Below are positions 41,593-50,750 of a stretch of DNA of 64,000 nt, in pieces. The position numbers were made by a program, and so were the translations under genes. Numbering within the stretch: position 1 is the stretch's first letter; each line of letters opens with the position of its first letter. Source of the stretch: Alphaproteobacteria bacterium (GTDB taxonomy: Bacteria > Myxococcota_A > UBA796 > GCA-2862545). The notes under the pieces are model-generated. The model was not told where the DNA came from. It saw only the letters and a list, made by a program, of their open reading frames with translations, and did not search any database. Location of the stretch: contig JACKER010000007.1 of NCBI GenBank assembly GCA_020632925.1, positions 806,001 to 870,000 on the forward strand, in the 5' to 3' direction.

Positions 41593-43461
41593 GTGAAGCT
41601 GTCCGTCGGGCAGGTCGTCACGGGCCGCTTCGAGGTCGAGCGCGTGCTCGGCTCCGGAGGGACGGCCCTGGTGTACCTCGTCCGCGAGCGCGCCACCGGC
41701 ACCCCGTACGCCCTGAAGGTGCTGACGGTCACCAGCCAGACGATCCGTGAGCGGATGCTGCGGGAGGGGGAGGTCCAGCAGAAGCTGGTCCACCTCAACG
41801 TCGTGCAGGTCAAGGAGGTGCTCGATCTCGCGGGCGCACCCGGCCTGCTGATGGAGTACATCGACGGCCCGTCGCTCGAGAGCGCGCTCGGACGCTACGG
41901 GCTGACCCTGCACGACGCCGAGACGCTGTTCCTCGGCATCCTGTCGGGTGTGCGCGCCGCGCACCAGATGGGGCTGGTCCACCGCGACCTCAAGCCGGCG
42001 AACGTCCTGCTGGCCCGCACGCCGGAGGGCTTCGTCCCCAAGGTGACGGACTTCGGTCTCGCGAAGCTCCTGCTGAACGACCCGACCGTCGCGCACACGC
42101 GGTCGGGGATCGCGATGGGGACGCCGTCGTACATGGCGCCCGAGCAGATCCGCGACGCGCGGTCGGTCGATCAGCGCGCCGACCTGTGGTCGCTCGGCTG
42201 CCTGCTCTACGAGCTGTGCACGCGGCGCCGCGCCTTCCCCGGCGACGAGGCGCTCGCGATCTACAACGCGGTCGTGGACGGAGAGTTCGTCCCGCCACGC
42301 AAGCTGATCCCCGACATCCCGAAGACGATCGAGCAGGCGATCCACGGGTGCCTCTCGATCGAGCTGCCGGACCGGATCCCCACCTGCGACGCGCTGCAGG
42401 AGGTGCTCCAGGGCGTACGGGACTGGCCCATCCTCGAGGACACGGTGACCGAGTCCGTGGACCTCGACGCCACGCCGCTCATGGCTGCACCCGCGGTCGC
42501 GGCTGCGCGCCGCGCGCCCGAACCTCGGCCCCCCCGGCCAGAGGAACGCTCCGACGGTCCGCGCCTGGCGGACCAGGAGACGCTGCGTCCCGGTGGCAAC
42601 GCGTACCCGTCGATGTCGGTGGCCAAGCGGGGACCGAACGGCGCGACGCCGGTGGCGCCGCCCGATCGTTCCGCGTTGCCGCCTCGTCGTCGTCCGCCGC
42701 CTCCGGGCGCGGCTGCGGCCATGGGGCTGGCGCACACCGACATCGAGCCCACCGAGATCGAGATGGAGACCGTGATCGTGCCCCGCGGCGCGGTCGACGG
42801 GACGCTCGCACCCACGGACTCGCTGGTGTCTCGCGCGTCGCCAGCGGTGCTGCCGCAGGCCGAGCGGACGGGGCTCTTCCTGGGTGGCGGCCTCGTGGCG
42901 GGATTGGTGGGACTCCTCGGCGTGCTCGTGCTCGGGCTCGGGGTGTTCGCCCTCGTGTGGGTGTTGGTCCCGGGGGAGCGCGTGGCGCCGCCCTCGCTGC
43001 CCGCCCCGGAGCCCATCGCGGTGCCGACGCCCGCACCGCCGCCTCCGACGCCTGCGCCACCGGCGCCCGTTCGCCCCGTGCCGGTCACGCACGCGCCATC
43101 GCCGCCGAACCCCACCGCGACACCCACGCCCGCGCCCGTCGTCCCCGCGCCGACGGCACCGGTGTCGCCGACGCCTGCCCCCGTCCGCCCCGCACCCAGG
43201 CCGCCGACGCCCTCTGCTTCGGCCGATCCCGTGTGGGTGACGGTGGAGTCGGTCCCTCCGGGGATGACCATCCAGCTCGCGGGGAACCGCGTCGGGCCTT
43301 CCCCGATGCGCGCGGAGCTCAAGCCGGGGAAGGTCCCGGTGGCCGTGATCGGCTCGGACGGGACGTACGACGACGCCGTGGTGGATGTCGTGGCCGGGGG
43401 CGCCAACACGTGGTGCTACCTCGAGGCCTCTCGGACGCTGAAGTCCGGCCCCTGCCCCTGA
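41593..43461 (+). CDS. Ser/Thr protein kinase with transmembrane and PEGA-like segment
   Basis: A 622-residue Hanks-type kinase. The N-terminal catalytic domain has the glycine loop LGSGGTA (19-25), the lysine in ALK (Lys42), HRDLKPAN (130-137), DFG (153-155) and the activation-loop end GTPSYMAPEQ. A cytoplasmic Pro-rich linker leads to a single transmembrane helix at about 427-460, then a Pro/Thr-rich periplasmic stalk and a PEGA-like beta domain (VWVTVESVPPGMTIQLAGNR). So the output is cytoplasmic and the presumed sensor is outside. It is the last gene of an operon with two exported paralogous lipoproteins. GTG start. Confidence 0.96.
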   Translation: MKLSVGQVVTGRFEVERVLGSGGTALVYLVRERATGTPYALKVLTVTSQTIRERMLREGEVQQKLVHLNVVQVKEVLDLAGAPGLLMEYIDGPSLESALGRYGLTLHDAETLFLGILSGVRAAHQMGLVHRDLKPANVLLARTPEGFVPKVTDFGLAKLLLNDPTVAHTRSGIAMGTPSYMAPEQIRDARSVDQRADLWSLGCLLYELCTRRRAFPGDEALAIYNAVVDGEFVPPRKLIPDIPKTIEQAIHGCLSIELPDRIPTCDALQEVLQGVRDWPILEDTVTESVDLDATPLMAAPAVAAARRAPEPRPPRPEERSDGPRLADQETLRPGGNAYPSMSVAKRGPNGATPVAPPDRSALPPRRRPPPPGAAAAMGLAHTDIEPTEIEMETVIVPRGAVDGTLAPTDSLVSRASPAVLPQAERTGLFLGGGLVAGLVGLLGVLVLGLGVFALVWVLVPGERVAPPSLPAPEPIAVPTPAPPPPTPAPPAPVRPVPVTHAPSPPNPTATPTPAPVVPAPTAPVSPTPAPVRPAPRPPTPSASADPVWVTVESVPPGMTIQLAGNRVGPSPMRAELKPGKVPVAVIGSDGTYDDAVVDVVAGGANTWCYLEASRTLKSGPCP

Positions 43462-43498
43462 CACCGATCGGGTAGACTCCGTCGCCTCGGGGAGTGCG

Positions 43499-44527
43499 AT
43501 GACGGCGGGGTTGGCGTTCCACGCGATCGAGAAGCGCTACGGCGAGACACGGGTGCTCGAGCGGATCGACGCGGCCTTCGAGGAAGGGGAGTACGTCGTG
43601 CTCGTCGGACCCTCGGGGTGTGGCAAGTCGACGCTGTTGCGCTGCATCGCCGGGCTCGAGGAGATCACCTCGGGCGACCTGCTCATCGGCGACCGCCGGG
43701 TGAACGATCTCGCGCCCAAGGACCGCGACGTCGCCATGGTCTTCCAGAGCTACGCGCTCTATCCCCACATGACCGTTCGGCAGAACATGGCCTTCCCCCT
43801 GGAGATCCGGAAGCGGCCGCGCGCCGAGATCGACCGGGCGGTGGAGGAGGCCGCGAAGATGCTGGAGCTGTCGCACCTGTTGGAGCGCAAGCCCGCCCAG
43901 CTCTCGGGTGGGCAGCGCCAGCGCGTCGCGATGGGGCGCGCGGTCGTGCGGCGGCCGCGGGTCTTCCTGTTCGACGAGCCACTGTCCAACCTCGACGCCT
44001 CGTTGCGGCACCACATGCGCGTCGAGCTCAAGCGGCTGCACCGCGCGCTCGGCTCCACCATCGTCCACGTGACCCACGATCAGGTGGAGGCGATGACGCT
44101 GGCCGACCGGATCCTGGTCCTCAACCACGGCGTCGTGCAGCAGGTCGGGACCCCGCGCGAGCTGTTCGATCGGCCCGCGAACCAGTTCGTGGCGACGTTC
44201 ATCGGCTCACCGTCCATGAACATGGTGGCCGTGGAGGGCAGGGGAGATCACGTGGTGACCGCGGGCGGCGCTCGGCTCGACGTCTCCGGCACCGGTGCGT
44301 TCACCCTCGGCTTCCGCCCCACGGACGTGGAGCTGGTCGCGGGCGACGCCGCGACCGTGGACGTGGTGGAGTCCCTCGGGCCGGAGGCGCTGGTGCACCT
44401 CGATCTGGCCGGAGCACCGGTGATCGCCCAGCTCCGCGAGCCGGTCGCACAGAAGGTCGGCGAGCGCGTCGGCCTGCGCCCGACGGTGGTCCATCGCTTC
44501 GGCGCGGACGGTCAGCGCGTCGGCTGA
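43499..44527 (+). CDS. ABC transporter ATPase, MalK/UgpC type
   Basis: A 342-residue ATPase of the CUT1 sugar-import class. Walker A is GPSGCGKST, signature LSGGQRQRVAMGRA, Walker B VFLFDEPLSNLDA, and the switch His lies in VTHDQ. A C-terminal regulatory OB-type domain of about 100 residues (VTAGGARLDVSGTGAF onward) is shorter than in E. coli MalK. It most likely powers the transporter encoded at 47096-50058, separated from it by the RRM, CobW and hydrolase genes. The ATG at 43499 follows GGGGAG; TAGACT about 20 bases upstream may be its -10. Confidence 0.95.
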   Translation: MTAGLAFHAIEKRYGETRVLERIDAAFEEGEYVVLVGPSGCGKSTLLRCIAGLEEITSGDLLIGDRRVNDLAPKDRDVAMVFQSYALYPHMTVRQNMAFPLEIRKRPRAEIDRAVEEAAKMLELSHLLERKPAQLSGGQRQRVAMGRAVVRRPRVFLFDEPLSNLDASLRHHMRVELKRLHRALGSTIVHVTHDQVEAMTLADRILVLNHGVVQQVGTPRELFDRPANQFVATFIGSPSMNMVAVEGRGDHVVTAGGARLDVSGTGAFTLGFRPTDVELVAGDAATVDVVESLGPEALVHLDLAGAPVIAQLREPVAQKVGERVGLRPTVVHRFGADGQRVG

Positions 44528-44562
44528 TCTGGCGTCCCTCGCGAGCGGGACCCCTGAGCAGA

Positions 44563-44595
44563 GACGCCGCCCGACCACGAAGGTCGAGCGGCGTC
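44563..44595. terminator. hairpin between convergent ABC ATPase and RRM genes
   Basis: GACGCCGC (44563-44570) pairs with GCGGCGTC (44588-44595); after one C/A mismatch CGACC pairs with GGTCG around the loop ACGAA. With 13 pairs it is the strongest hairpin noticed in the window. It lies between two convergent stops and could serve both; no T-tract follows. Confidence 0.75.
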
Positions 44596-44616
44596 GCGTT
44601 CACTCGAGCGGGAGGG

Positions 44617-45012
<396 letters not shown>

Positions 45013-45170
45013 ACTTTCTCTCTCGTCTCATCCGGCACCGGCGCCATCGCACCGTGCCTACTCTCGTTGCGGCCAGGAGGGCCGCGTCTCTGGCGGCGAT
45101 GCCGCCCTCACGTGCGATGGCTCCACGGTGTCGGCGGGCCCCGTTGAAGCGGGAAACGACGACGAGTCCG

Positions 45171-46136
45171 TCATACCTCGGAAACCTCGCGGATGCCACG
45201 GGGCGACCCATCATCTCGCCGCGTTTCCTCCAGCTGCCGTTCGATCGCCTCCCAATCCGCCGACGACGAGGCGATCGCCTCGCACCTGCTGTCGCGGCGC
45301 CAGGGCCACGGCTCGAGGCGGAGGGTGTCGGGCGTGCCCTGGAGCAGACGCCATCCGCGGGGCGTACGAAAGAGACCCTTGATCCTGGCGAGCCCGCCGG
45401 GGCAAGCCTCGGTCCCGGGGCGCAGCAGGCGCTGGCAGAGGGCGGTGAGGGCCTCCTCGTCGAACACCGCCTCGACGGGCCAGATCCAGCCGTGCTCCTC
45501 GCGCGGGTGATCCGCGTGCGGCAGGCGGAGGATCGTCTTCGGCGCGGGCCGCAGGTCGAGGATCGCGGGCTCGATCTCCCCGAAGGACGTCGTCAGCACG
45601 CGGAGCGGCCGTGGCCACAGCGCCTCCGCCTTCGCGCGGAACGCGTTCAGCTCGTCTTCGCCGAGCACGTCGTCGTGGGTGCCCACGATCACGTCGGCGA
45701 CGTGCAGGTGCTCGGCGAGCTCGGGATCGCTGGAGCGCAGAAGGCGGCGCGGGTGGATCAGCAGGATCGTGGCGCGCAGGTCCACGGCCTCGCGGATGCC
45801 GGGCGATCGGAGCTGGTCCAGCACGGAGGCCGGGTGGGCGAGACCCGAGGGCTCGATCAGCAGCCGGTCGGGGCGCACCTCGCGCAGCAGCTTCACGAGC
45901 GCGGTGCGCATCATCGGGCCGGCCACGCAGCAGACGCAGCCCCCGGCGATCTCGCGCACCGCGACGCCGCCCGCGGCCTCGAGCACGGCGCCGTCGACGC
46001 CGACCTGGCCGAACTCGTTCACGAGGATCGCCCAGCGTTCCTCCGGAGGGCGGTGGCGGAACGCCGCGAGCACGGTGGTGGTCTTGCCGGACCCCAGCGG
46101 GCCGCAGATCACGTTGACGGGGACGGGGTGGGCCAT
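45171..46136 (-). CDS. CobW/COG0523 family GTPase (metal chaperone type)
   Basis: A 321-residue G3E GTPase. Walker A GPLGSGKTT is at residues 12-20, the metal-binding CxCC motif is in GGCVCC (Cys67, 69, 70), and IEPSGLAHP is the switch region. The family inserts or delivers metals (zinc for ZNG1/YeiR, cobalt for CobW). Which metal cannot be decided here; there is no cobalamin or zinc-uptake gene nearby. A TATCCT box ends six bases before the ATG at 46136, so it is probably leaderless. Divergent from the hydrolase lipoprotein. Confidence 0.92.
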   Translation of the reverse strand: MAHPVPVNVICGPLGSGKTTTVLAAFRHRPPEERWAILVNEFGQVGVDGAVLEAAGGVAVREIAGGCVCCVAGPMMRTALVKLLREVRPDRLLIEPSGLAHPASVLDQLRSPGIREAVDLRATILLIHPRRLLRSSDPELAEHLHVADVIVGTHDDVLGEDELNAFRAKAEALWPRPLRVLTTSFGEIEPAILDLRPAPKTILRLPHADHPREEHGWIWPVEAVFDEEALTALCQRLLRPGTEACPGGLARIKGLFRTPRGWRLLQGTPDTLRLEPWPWRRDSRCEAIASSSADWEAIERQLEETRRDDGSPRGIREVSEV

Positions 46137-46142
46137 GAGGTC

Positions 46143-46152
46143 AGGATATGCT
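46143..46152. promoter_or_regulatory. overlapping divergent -10 elements (TATCCT minus / TATGCT plus)
   Basis: AGGATATGCT carries TATCCT on the minus strand (six bases before the ATG at 46136) and TATGCT on the plus strand (eight bases before the ATG at 46161), sharing TA. Same design as at 3921-3930. Confidence 0.55.
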
Positions 46153-46160
46153 CGCCCACG

Positions 46161-47042
46161 ATGTGGTGGTGGCCGATCGCCTGTGTCTCGGAGCCGGTCC
46201 CGGACGACCAGCTCGATCTGCGCGTCGTCGAGCGCCCGTACGTCGACGGGAGCCGGACGACGCCGGCGTTCGGCACGTGGGAGGGCGCTCCGGAGCGGTC
46301 GCTGCCCACCCGTATCTGGATCGGGCCCGCGCTCGGCGAGGACGCGCCGCACCGGCCGCTGCTGCTGATGGCGCACGGCCTCGACGGCCACCCGCGGAAG
46401 TTCGAGGCCTTCGCGAGCGATCTGGCGCGGGCGGGCGTCGTGGTGGCGGCCCCCGCGTTCCCCTCGACCAACGACGAGACCGGCGCGGGCTTCCTCGGGG
46501 TGGGGGATCTCGCCGAGCAGCCGGTGGACCTCACCTTCGTCCTCGATCGGCTCCTCGAGGAGGTGGAGGACCCCGAGTCCGACCTGTGGCATCGCTTCGA
46601 TCCCGAGGCGATCGTGGTCCTCGGCCACTCGCTCGGCGGCGCGACGGTCCTGGGCTGGACGCGCTTCGAGGACCCGGAGACCCGGCTCGACGGCGTCGCG
46701 ACGCTCTCGCCCGCGGTGCCGCTCACCGTCGTGTTCGGCCCGACGCCGTCACCGGACGGCCTGCCCACGCTGATGATGCACGGCACGGAGGATCCGGTCG
46801 TCCCGTACTCGATCTCCCTCGACCTGTACGACCTGTTCCACGAGCCGAAGTGGCTCCTCGGGATCGCCGGCGCCGAGCACTCCGATCCGATCGAGAGCCA
46901 GGAGGTCCCCGCCGTGCCCGCCCGGTCCGCCGCGCAGCAGGCGCTCCTCGCGTTGATCGCCGAGACCACGGCCGGCGAGGAAGGCGCGGTCTCGGGCGCT
47001 CTCTCCGAGCTGGCGGCCTCCGGCAACGACACGCTCCCGTAG
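46161..47042 (+). CDS. alpha/beta hydrolase lipoprotein with MWWWPIAC leader
   Basis: A 293-residue hydrolase of the dienelactone hydrolase/chlorophyllase-like type. The leader is only MWWWPIAC, so Cys8 would be lipidated. The oxyanion region is LLLMAHGLDGHP, the nucleophile elbow GHSLGGAT (Ser157), the acid in MHGTEDPVVP and the His in GAEHSDP. It should act in the periplasm or on the surface. The frame runs open upstream far into the divergent gene; the ATG at 46161 is chosen because of the -10 box and the leader. Substrate unknown. Confidence 0.87.
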   Translation: MWWWPIACVSEPVPDDQLDLRVVERPYVDGSRTTPAFGTWEGAPERSLPTRIWIGPALGEDAPHRPLLLMAHGLDGHPRKFEAFASDLARAGVVVAAPAFPSTNDETGAGFLGVGDLAEQPVDLTFVLDRLLEEVEDPESDLWHRFDPEAIVVLGHSLGGATVLGWTRFEDPETRLDGVATLSPAVPLTVVFGPTPSPDGLPTLMMHGTEDPVVPYSISLDLYDLFHEPKWLLGIAGAEHSDPIESQEVPAVPARSAAQQALLALIAETTAGEEGAVSGALSELAASGNDTLP

Positions 47043-47095
47043 GCAGGGTGTAGGATTCGGCGCTCGTCGGCACCCTCGACCGGCGCTGGTGCCCG

Positions 47096-49234
47096 ATGCC
47101 CGTGATCGTCGCCCTGCTCGCTGCCAACGCCTCCGCCGACGAGGTGGTGATCTGGCATTCCTGGCGCGGCGACGAGAAGGCCTCGCTCGAGCAGGCGGCG
47201 CAGACCTGGGCGGACCGGACCCACAACACGGTCTCGCTGCTCGACATCCCGTTCGGGGCCTTCGACTCGAAGGTGGAGACCGCGATCCCGCGCGGCAACG
47301 GCCCCGACCTGTTCGTCGCGGGGCACGGCAACCTCGGGAAGTGGACGGCGATGGGCATCGTCGACCCCCTCCCGCAGGCGGTGCCGGGCCAGATGCCGGC
47401 GTCGACCGCCGCCGTCACCGTGGATGGGAAGGTCTGGGGCGCGCCGCTCGCGGTGAAGTCGGTGGTGCTGCTCTACGACCCCACCCGGGTCACGGTGCCC
47501 CCGAAGACCACCGACGAGCTGTTCCGCCAGGCCCACGAGCTCCAGGGCGACGGGTACGGCGTGCTGGTGCAGGTGGACCAGCCCTACTTCCACGGGCCCT
47601 GGATGCACGCCTTCGGCGGGGCGCTCTTCGATGCCCAGGGGCGGCTCTCGCTCGACACGGACGCGCAGATCCAGGCGTTGGCCTTCGCGCGCCGGCTCGC
47701 GGTGGACGAGGGTGTGGTCCCGCCGCAACCGACCTCGGAACTGCTCACCCGGCTGTACCGCGAGGGCCAGGCGCCCTTCGTGATCAGCGGACCGTGGTTC
47801 GTCGCGGAGCTCGACCGCCCCATCGCCGCCGCGCCGCTGCCCGTGGTGTCCGAGGCGGGGGCGCACGCGAAGCCCTTCCTGACCGTCGATGCGGCGTTCG
47901 TCGCCGATCAGGCGAAGCACCCCGAGGCCGCGCGGGATCTCGCGGCCTTCCTGGCGGGGACGGAGGGCGCCACGATCCGCCAGGAGGTGGGTCGGCAGGC
48001 GGTCTCCGCGCTGGACGTGACCAGCGACGATCCACTGCTCCAGGTGCTCGCGGAGCAGGCGCGGACCAGCGTCCCCCTCCCGACGCACCCGGACGTCCAG
48101 AGCGCTTTCGAGGCCCAGGCACGGGCCCTGCGCGACGTGATCCGGGGAGCGGCCACGCCCGAGGCCGCGGCCCACGCCGCCCAGCAGTACGCCGCCATCC
48201 TGAGCAGGCCGCCGCCACCGCCCGCCGACCCGCGCCCGTGGATGGCGCTGCTCGCCCTGCTGATCCCCGTCGCCGGGTACCTCGGCCTGCGGGGTTCCGG
48301 CGGTGTGGGGCGACTCGCCGAGCGGGTGGTCCGCCACCGCTGGGACTACGCGTGGATCGCGCCCGCGGTGATCGCCCTGTCCGCGCTCGTCGTCGCGCCG
48401 CTGATCGCGGGTGCCACGGTCTCTCTGTTCGAGCACGACGAGGGCCACTGGTCCTTCGTCGGCGCCGCGAACTTCCTCAACCTGCTGCTCGCGCGCGACT
48501 TCCCGGTCACGAGCGCGCTGTCGTTCTGGTTCAAGCTGGTGGTCACCCTGGTGTGGACCGCGGCCAACGTGGCGCTGCACGTGGGGCTCGGCATCGCGCT
48601 CGCGCTCGCGCTCCGAGAGCCATGGATCCGCATGCGGGCGGGCTTCCGCGCGCTGCTCGTCATTCCCTGGGCGGTCCCGAACTACATCACCGCGCTGGTC
48701 TGGAAGGGCATGTTCCACGCCCAGTATGGCGCGGTCAACGCCGTGCTCGGTGCGCTGACCCTGTCCGACGGTCCGGCGCACATCGACTGGTTCGGGTCCT
48801 TCCTGACGGCGTTCACGGCCAACCTCGTGACGAACACCTGGCTCGGCTTCCCGTTCATGATGGTGGTGACGCTCGGCGCGCTGCAGGGCATCCCGCGGGA
48901 GCTCGAGGAGGCGGCCGAGGTGGACGGCGCCAGCTGGTGGTTCCGGTTCCGCCACGTGGTCTGGCCGATGCTCGCGCCCGCGCTGCTGCCCGCCGTCGTG
49001 CTCGGCAGCGTGTGGACCTTCAACATGTTCAACGTCGTCTTCCTGGTCAGCCAGGGCGAGCCGAACAGCACGACCGAGATCCTCGTGTCCGAGGCGTACC
49101 GCTGGGCGTTCACCCGCGGGAACCGGTACGGGCTGGCGGCCGCCTACGCGGTGCTCGTGTTCGCCGTGCTCCTCATCTACACCCGCTTCACCGACCGGTT
49201 GCTGGCCGACCGGACGGGCCGGAGGCCCGCGTGA
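47096..49234 (+). CDS. fused sugar-binding protein and MalF-type permease
   Basis: A 712-residue chain that joins two normally separate parts of a CUT1 ABC importer. Residues 1-16 are a short Sec-type leader (MPVIVALLAANASADE). Residues 17 to about 375 are an extracellular solute-binding protein (VVIWHSWRGDEKASLEQAAQ, ISGPWFVAEL). After a Pro hinge (SRPPPPPADPRP) and a first helix the permease begins near residue 420 (WIAPAVIALSALVVAPLIAG), with the ATPase-contact EAA loop at about 602 (EEAAEVDGASWWFRFRHVVW). There is no stop or frameshift between the parts. Its stop overlaps the GTG of the second permease (GTGA). With the ATPase at 43499 this makes a full importer; sugar type unknown. Confidence 0.93.
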   Translation: MPVIVALLAANASADEVVIWHSWRGDEKASLEQAAQTWADRTHNTVSLLDIPFGAFDSKVETAIPRGNGPDLFVAGHGNLGKWTAMGIVDPLPQAVPGQMPASTAAVTVDGKVWGAPLAVKSVVLLYDPTRVTVPPKTTDELFRQAHELQGDGYGVLVQVDQPYFHGPWMHAFGGALFDAQGRLSLDTDAQIQALAFARRLAVDEGVVPPQPTSELLTRLYREGQAPFVISGPWFVAELDRPIAAAPLPVVSEAGAHAKPFLTVDAAFVADQAKHPEAARDLAAFLAGTEGATIRQEVGRQAVSALDVTSDDPLLQVLAEQARTSVPLPTHPDVQSAFEAQARALRDVIRGAATPEAAAHAAQQYAAILSRPPPPPADPRPWMALLALLIPVAGYLGLRGSGGVGRLAERVVRHRWDYAWIAPAVIALSALVVAPLIAGATVSLFEHDEGHWSFVGAANFLNLLLARDFPVTSALSFWFKLVVTLVWTAANVALHVGLGIALALALREPWIRMRAGFRALLVIPWAVPNYITALVWKGMFHAQYGAVNAVLGALTLSDGPAHIDWFGSFLTAFTANLVTNTWLGFPFMMVVTLGALQGIPRELEEAAEVDGASWWFRFRHVVWPMLAPALLPAVVLGSVWTFNMFNVVFLVSQGEPNSTTEILVSEAYRWAFTRGNRYGLAAAYAVLVFAVLLIYTRFTDRLLADRTGRRPA

Positions 49235-50058
49235 GGCAGCCTTCCACCGGCGTCCAGATCGCGGTGCACGCGGGTCTGTTCGCGTTCACCGCGGCCGCGA
49301 TGTACCCGGTCGCCTGGGTCGTCCGGATGGCGCTGACGCCCAGTCAGGCCTTCGCTGGCGGGCTGATCCCGATCCCCACCCACCCGAGCCTGCAGAACTT
49401 CGTCGACGTGACGTCCGGACTGTTCGTGGTCCAGCTGGCGAACTCGCTGATCGTCGCGACGGCGACGGCCCTGGTGGGGCTGTTCATGTCGACGAGCGCG
49501 GCCTACGCCCTGTCGCGCTTCGGGTTCCCGGGGCGGGAGCGCGGGATCGCGGTGGCGATGGCGACCCAGATGTTCCCGCAGGTGGTGATGGCGATCCCGC
49601 TGTACCTCATGCTGGACCTGCTCCACCTCCTCGACTCGCTCACCGGGCTCGTCCTGGTCTATGCCGCGACCTCCGTCCCGTTCGCGACGTTCACGCTCAA
49701 GGGCTGGTTCGACACGCTGCCGAAGGACCTCGAGGAGGCCGCGCTGCTGGACGGCGCCACCCGTCTGCAGACCTTCCTGTGGATCGTGCTGCCGCTGGCC
49801 CGGCCCGCGCTCGCGGTGACCGCGCTGTTCGCGTTCATGCAGGCCTGGAACGAGTTCGCGCTCGCGGCCACCTTCCTCGGCGATCCCCGCTCGTTCACGC
49901 TCCCCGTGGTGCTCCAGCGCTACGTGTCCGACTACGGAACGGAGTGGGGGCGCTTCGCTGCGGGGGCGATCGTGGTGTCGCTGCCGGTCATGGTGCTGTT
50001 CTTCGCGTTGCAGAAGCAGTTCGTGGAGGGGCTGACCGCGGGTGGGGTGAAGGGGTAG
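49231..50058 (+). CDS. ABC sugar transporter permease, MalG type
   Basis: A 275-residue permease with six hydrophobic helices and the EAA loop DLEEAALLDGATRLQTFLWI that docks the ATPase. It is the second membrane subunit of the importer and is translationally coupled to the fused binding protein/permease by GTGA. The C-terminal LQKQFVEGLTAGGVKG is the standard end of this family. Its TAG stop is also the first half of the -10 box of the next gene. Confidence 0.94.
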   Translation: MRQPSTGVQIAVHAGLFAFTAAAMYPVAWVVRMALTPSQAFAGGLIPIPTHPSLQNFVDVTSGLFVVQLANSLIVATATALVGLFMSTSAAYALSRFGFPGRERGIAVAMATQMFPQVVMAIPLYLMLDLLHLLDSLTGLVLVYAATSVPFATFTLKGWFDTLPKDLEEAALLDGATRLQTFLWIVLPLARPALAVTALFAFMQAWNEFALAATFLGDPRSFTLPVVLQRYVSDYGTEWGRFAAGAIVVSLPVMVLFFALQKQFVEGLTAGGVKG

Positions 50059-50061
50059 GAT
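50056..50061 (+). promoter_or_regulatory. -10 element TAGGAT of a likely leaderless gene (50067)
   Basis: TAGGAT begins with the stop codon of the malG-type gene and ends five bases before the GTG at 50067. No Shine-Dalgarno. Confidence 0.5.
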
Positions 50062-50066
50062 CGGCC

Positions 50067-50663
50067 GTGCTCGGATTCCTGCTCGCCTGCTACGACCCTC
50101 CCGACCTGCCTCCGTTCGAGGGGGTGCCGATCGTGGCCGCACCCCCCGAGGGGTGCCGCGACGACGAGGAGGACGAGGAGATCGTCTGCACGATCGACGG
50201 CGACACCTTCGACATCGGCACCTGTGGGGACGGCGGCGAGCGCTTCCGCATGCTCGGCATCGACGCGCCCGAGACGGAGAAGCCCGGCAAGCCTTCCGAG
50301 TGCTACGCGGACGAGGCCTGGGCCTGGCTCACCGACATCGCGGAGGGCGAGGACGTCACGCTGTCGTTCGACCGCACCTGCGTGGACGTCTACGGCCGGT
50401 CGCTCGCCTACGTGTGGGCGCGCGGCGATCTCTACGACGATCTCGCTTCCCGTCCCGAGTTCCACTTCTACGACTGGACCTGGTTCCGCGATCCGGACGA
50501 GCCAGCGATCCTGTTGAACGAGGTCATGCTCGGCGAGGGGCTCGCTCGGCAGTACCCGGAGGAGATCGCCGGCACCCTGATCTTCCAGGACCGGCTCGAC
50601 CGCGCCGCACTGGATGCCGAGCAGTTCTCGAGGGGCCTGTGGGGCGCCTGCTCGGGCCGCTGA
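50067..50663 (+). CDS. thermonuclease (SNase)-like lipoprotein
   Basis: A 198-residue staphylococcal-nuclease-type protein. The GTG start gives the minimal leader MLGFLLAC with Cys8 as lipid site. The SNase core has TIDGDTFDI (calcium Asp), FRMLGIDAPET (catalytic Arg and second metal Asp), the second catalytic residue region VDVYGRSLAYVW and the helix MLGEGLARQYPEE. Extra acidic residues and Cys pairs (GCRDDEEDEEIVC) precede the core. It should act in the periplasm or at the surface, probably on nucleic acid for nutrition or defence; this is inference. Confidence 0.9.
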   Translation: MLGFLLACYDPPDLPPFEGVPIVAAPPEGCRDDEEDEEIVCTIDGDTFDIGTCGDGGERFRMLGIDAPETEKPGKPSECYADEAWAWLTDIAEGEDVTLSFDRTCVDVYGRSLAYVWARGDLYDDLASRPEFHFYDWTWFRDPDEPAILLNEVMLGEGLARQYPEEIAGTLIFQDRLDRAALDAEQFSRGLWGACSGR

Positions 50664-50750
50664 CGCGAGAGCCTCCCCCACGGCGGGCCAGACGCTGGTA
50701 TCGTGCGGCGCGTGATCCGGGGACCCTCGGGCCCGGGGAGAGGGGTGTCG

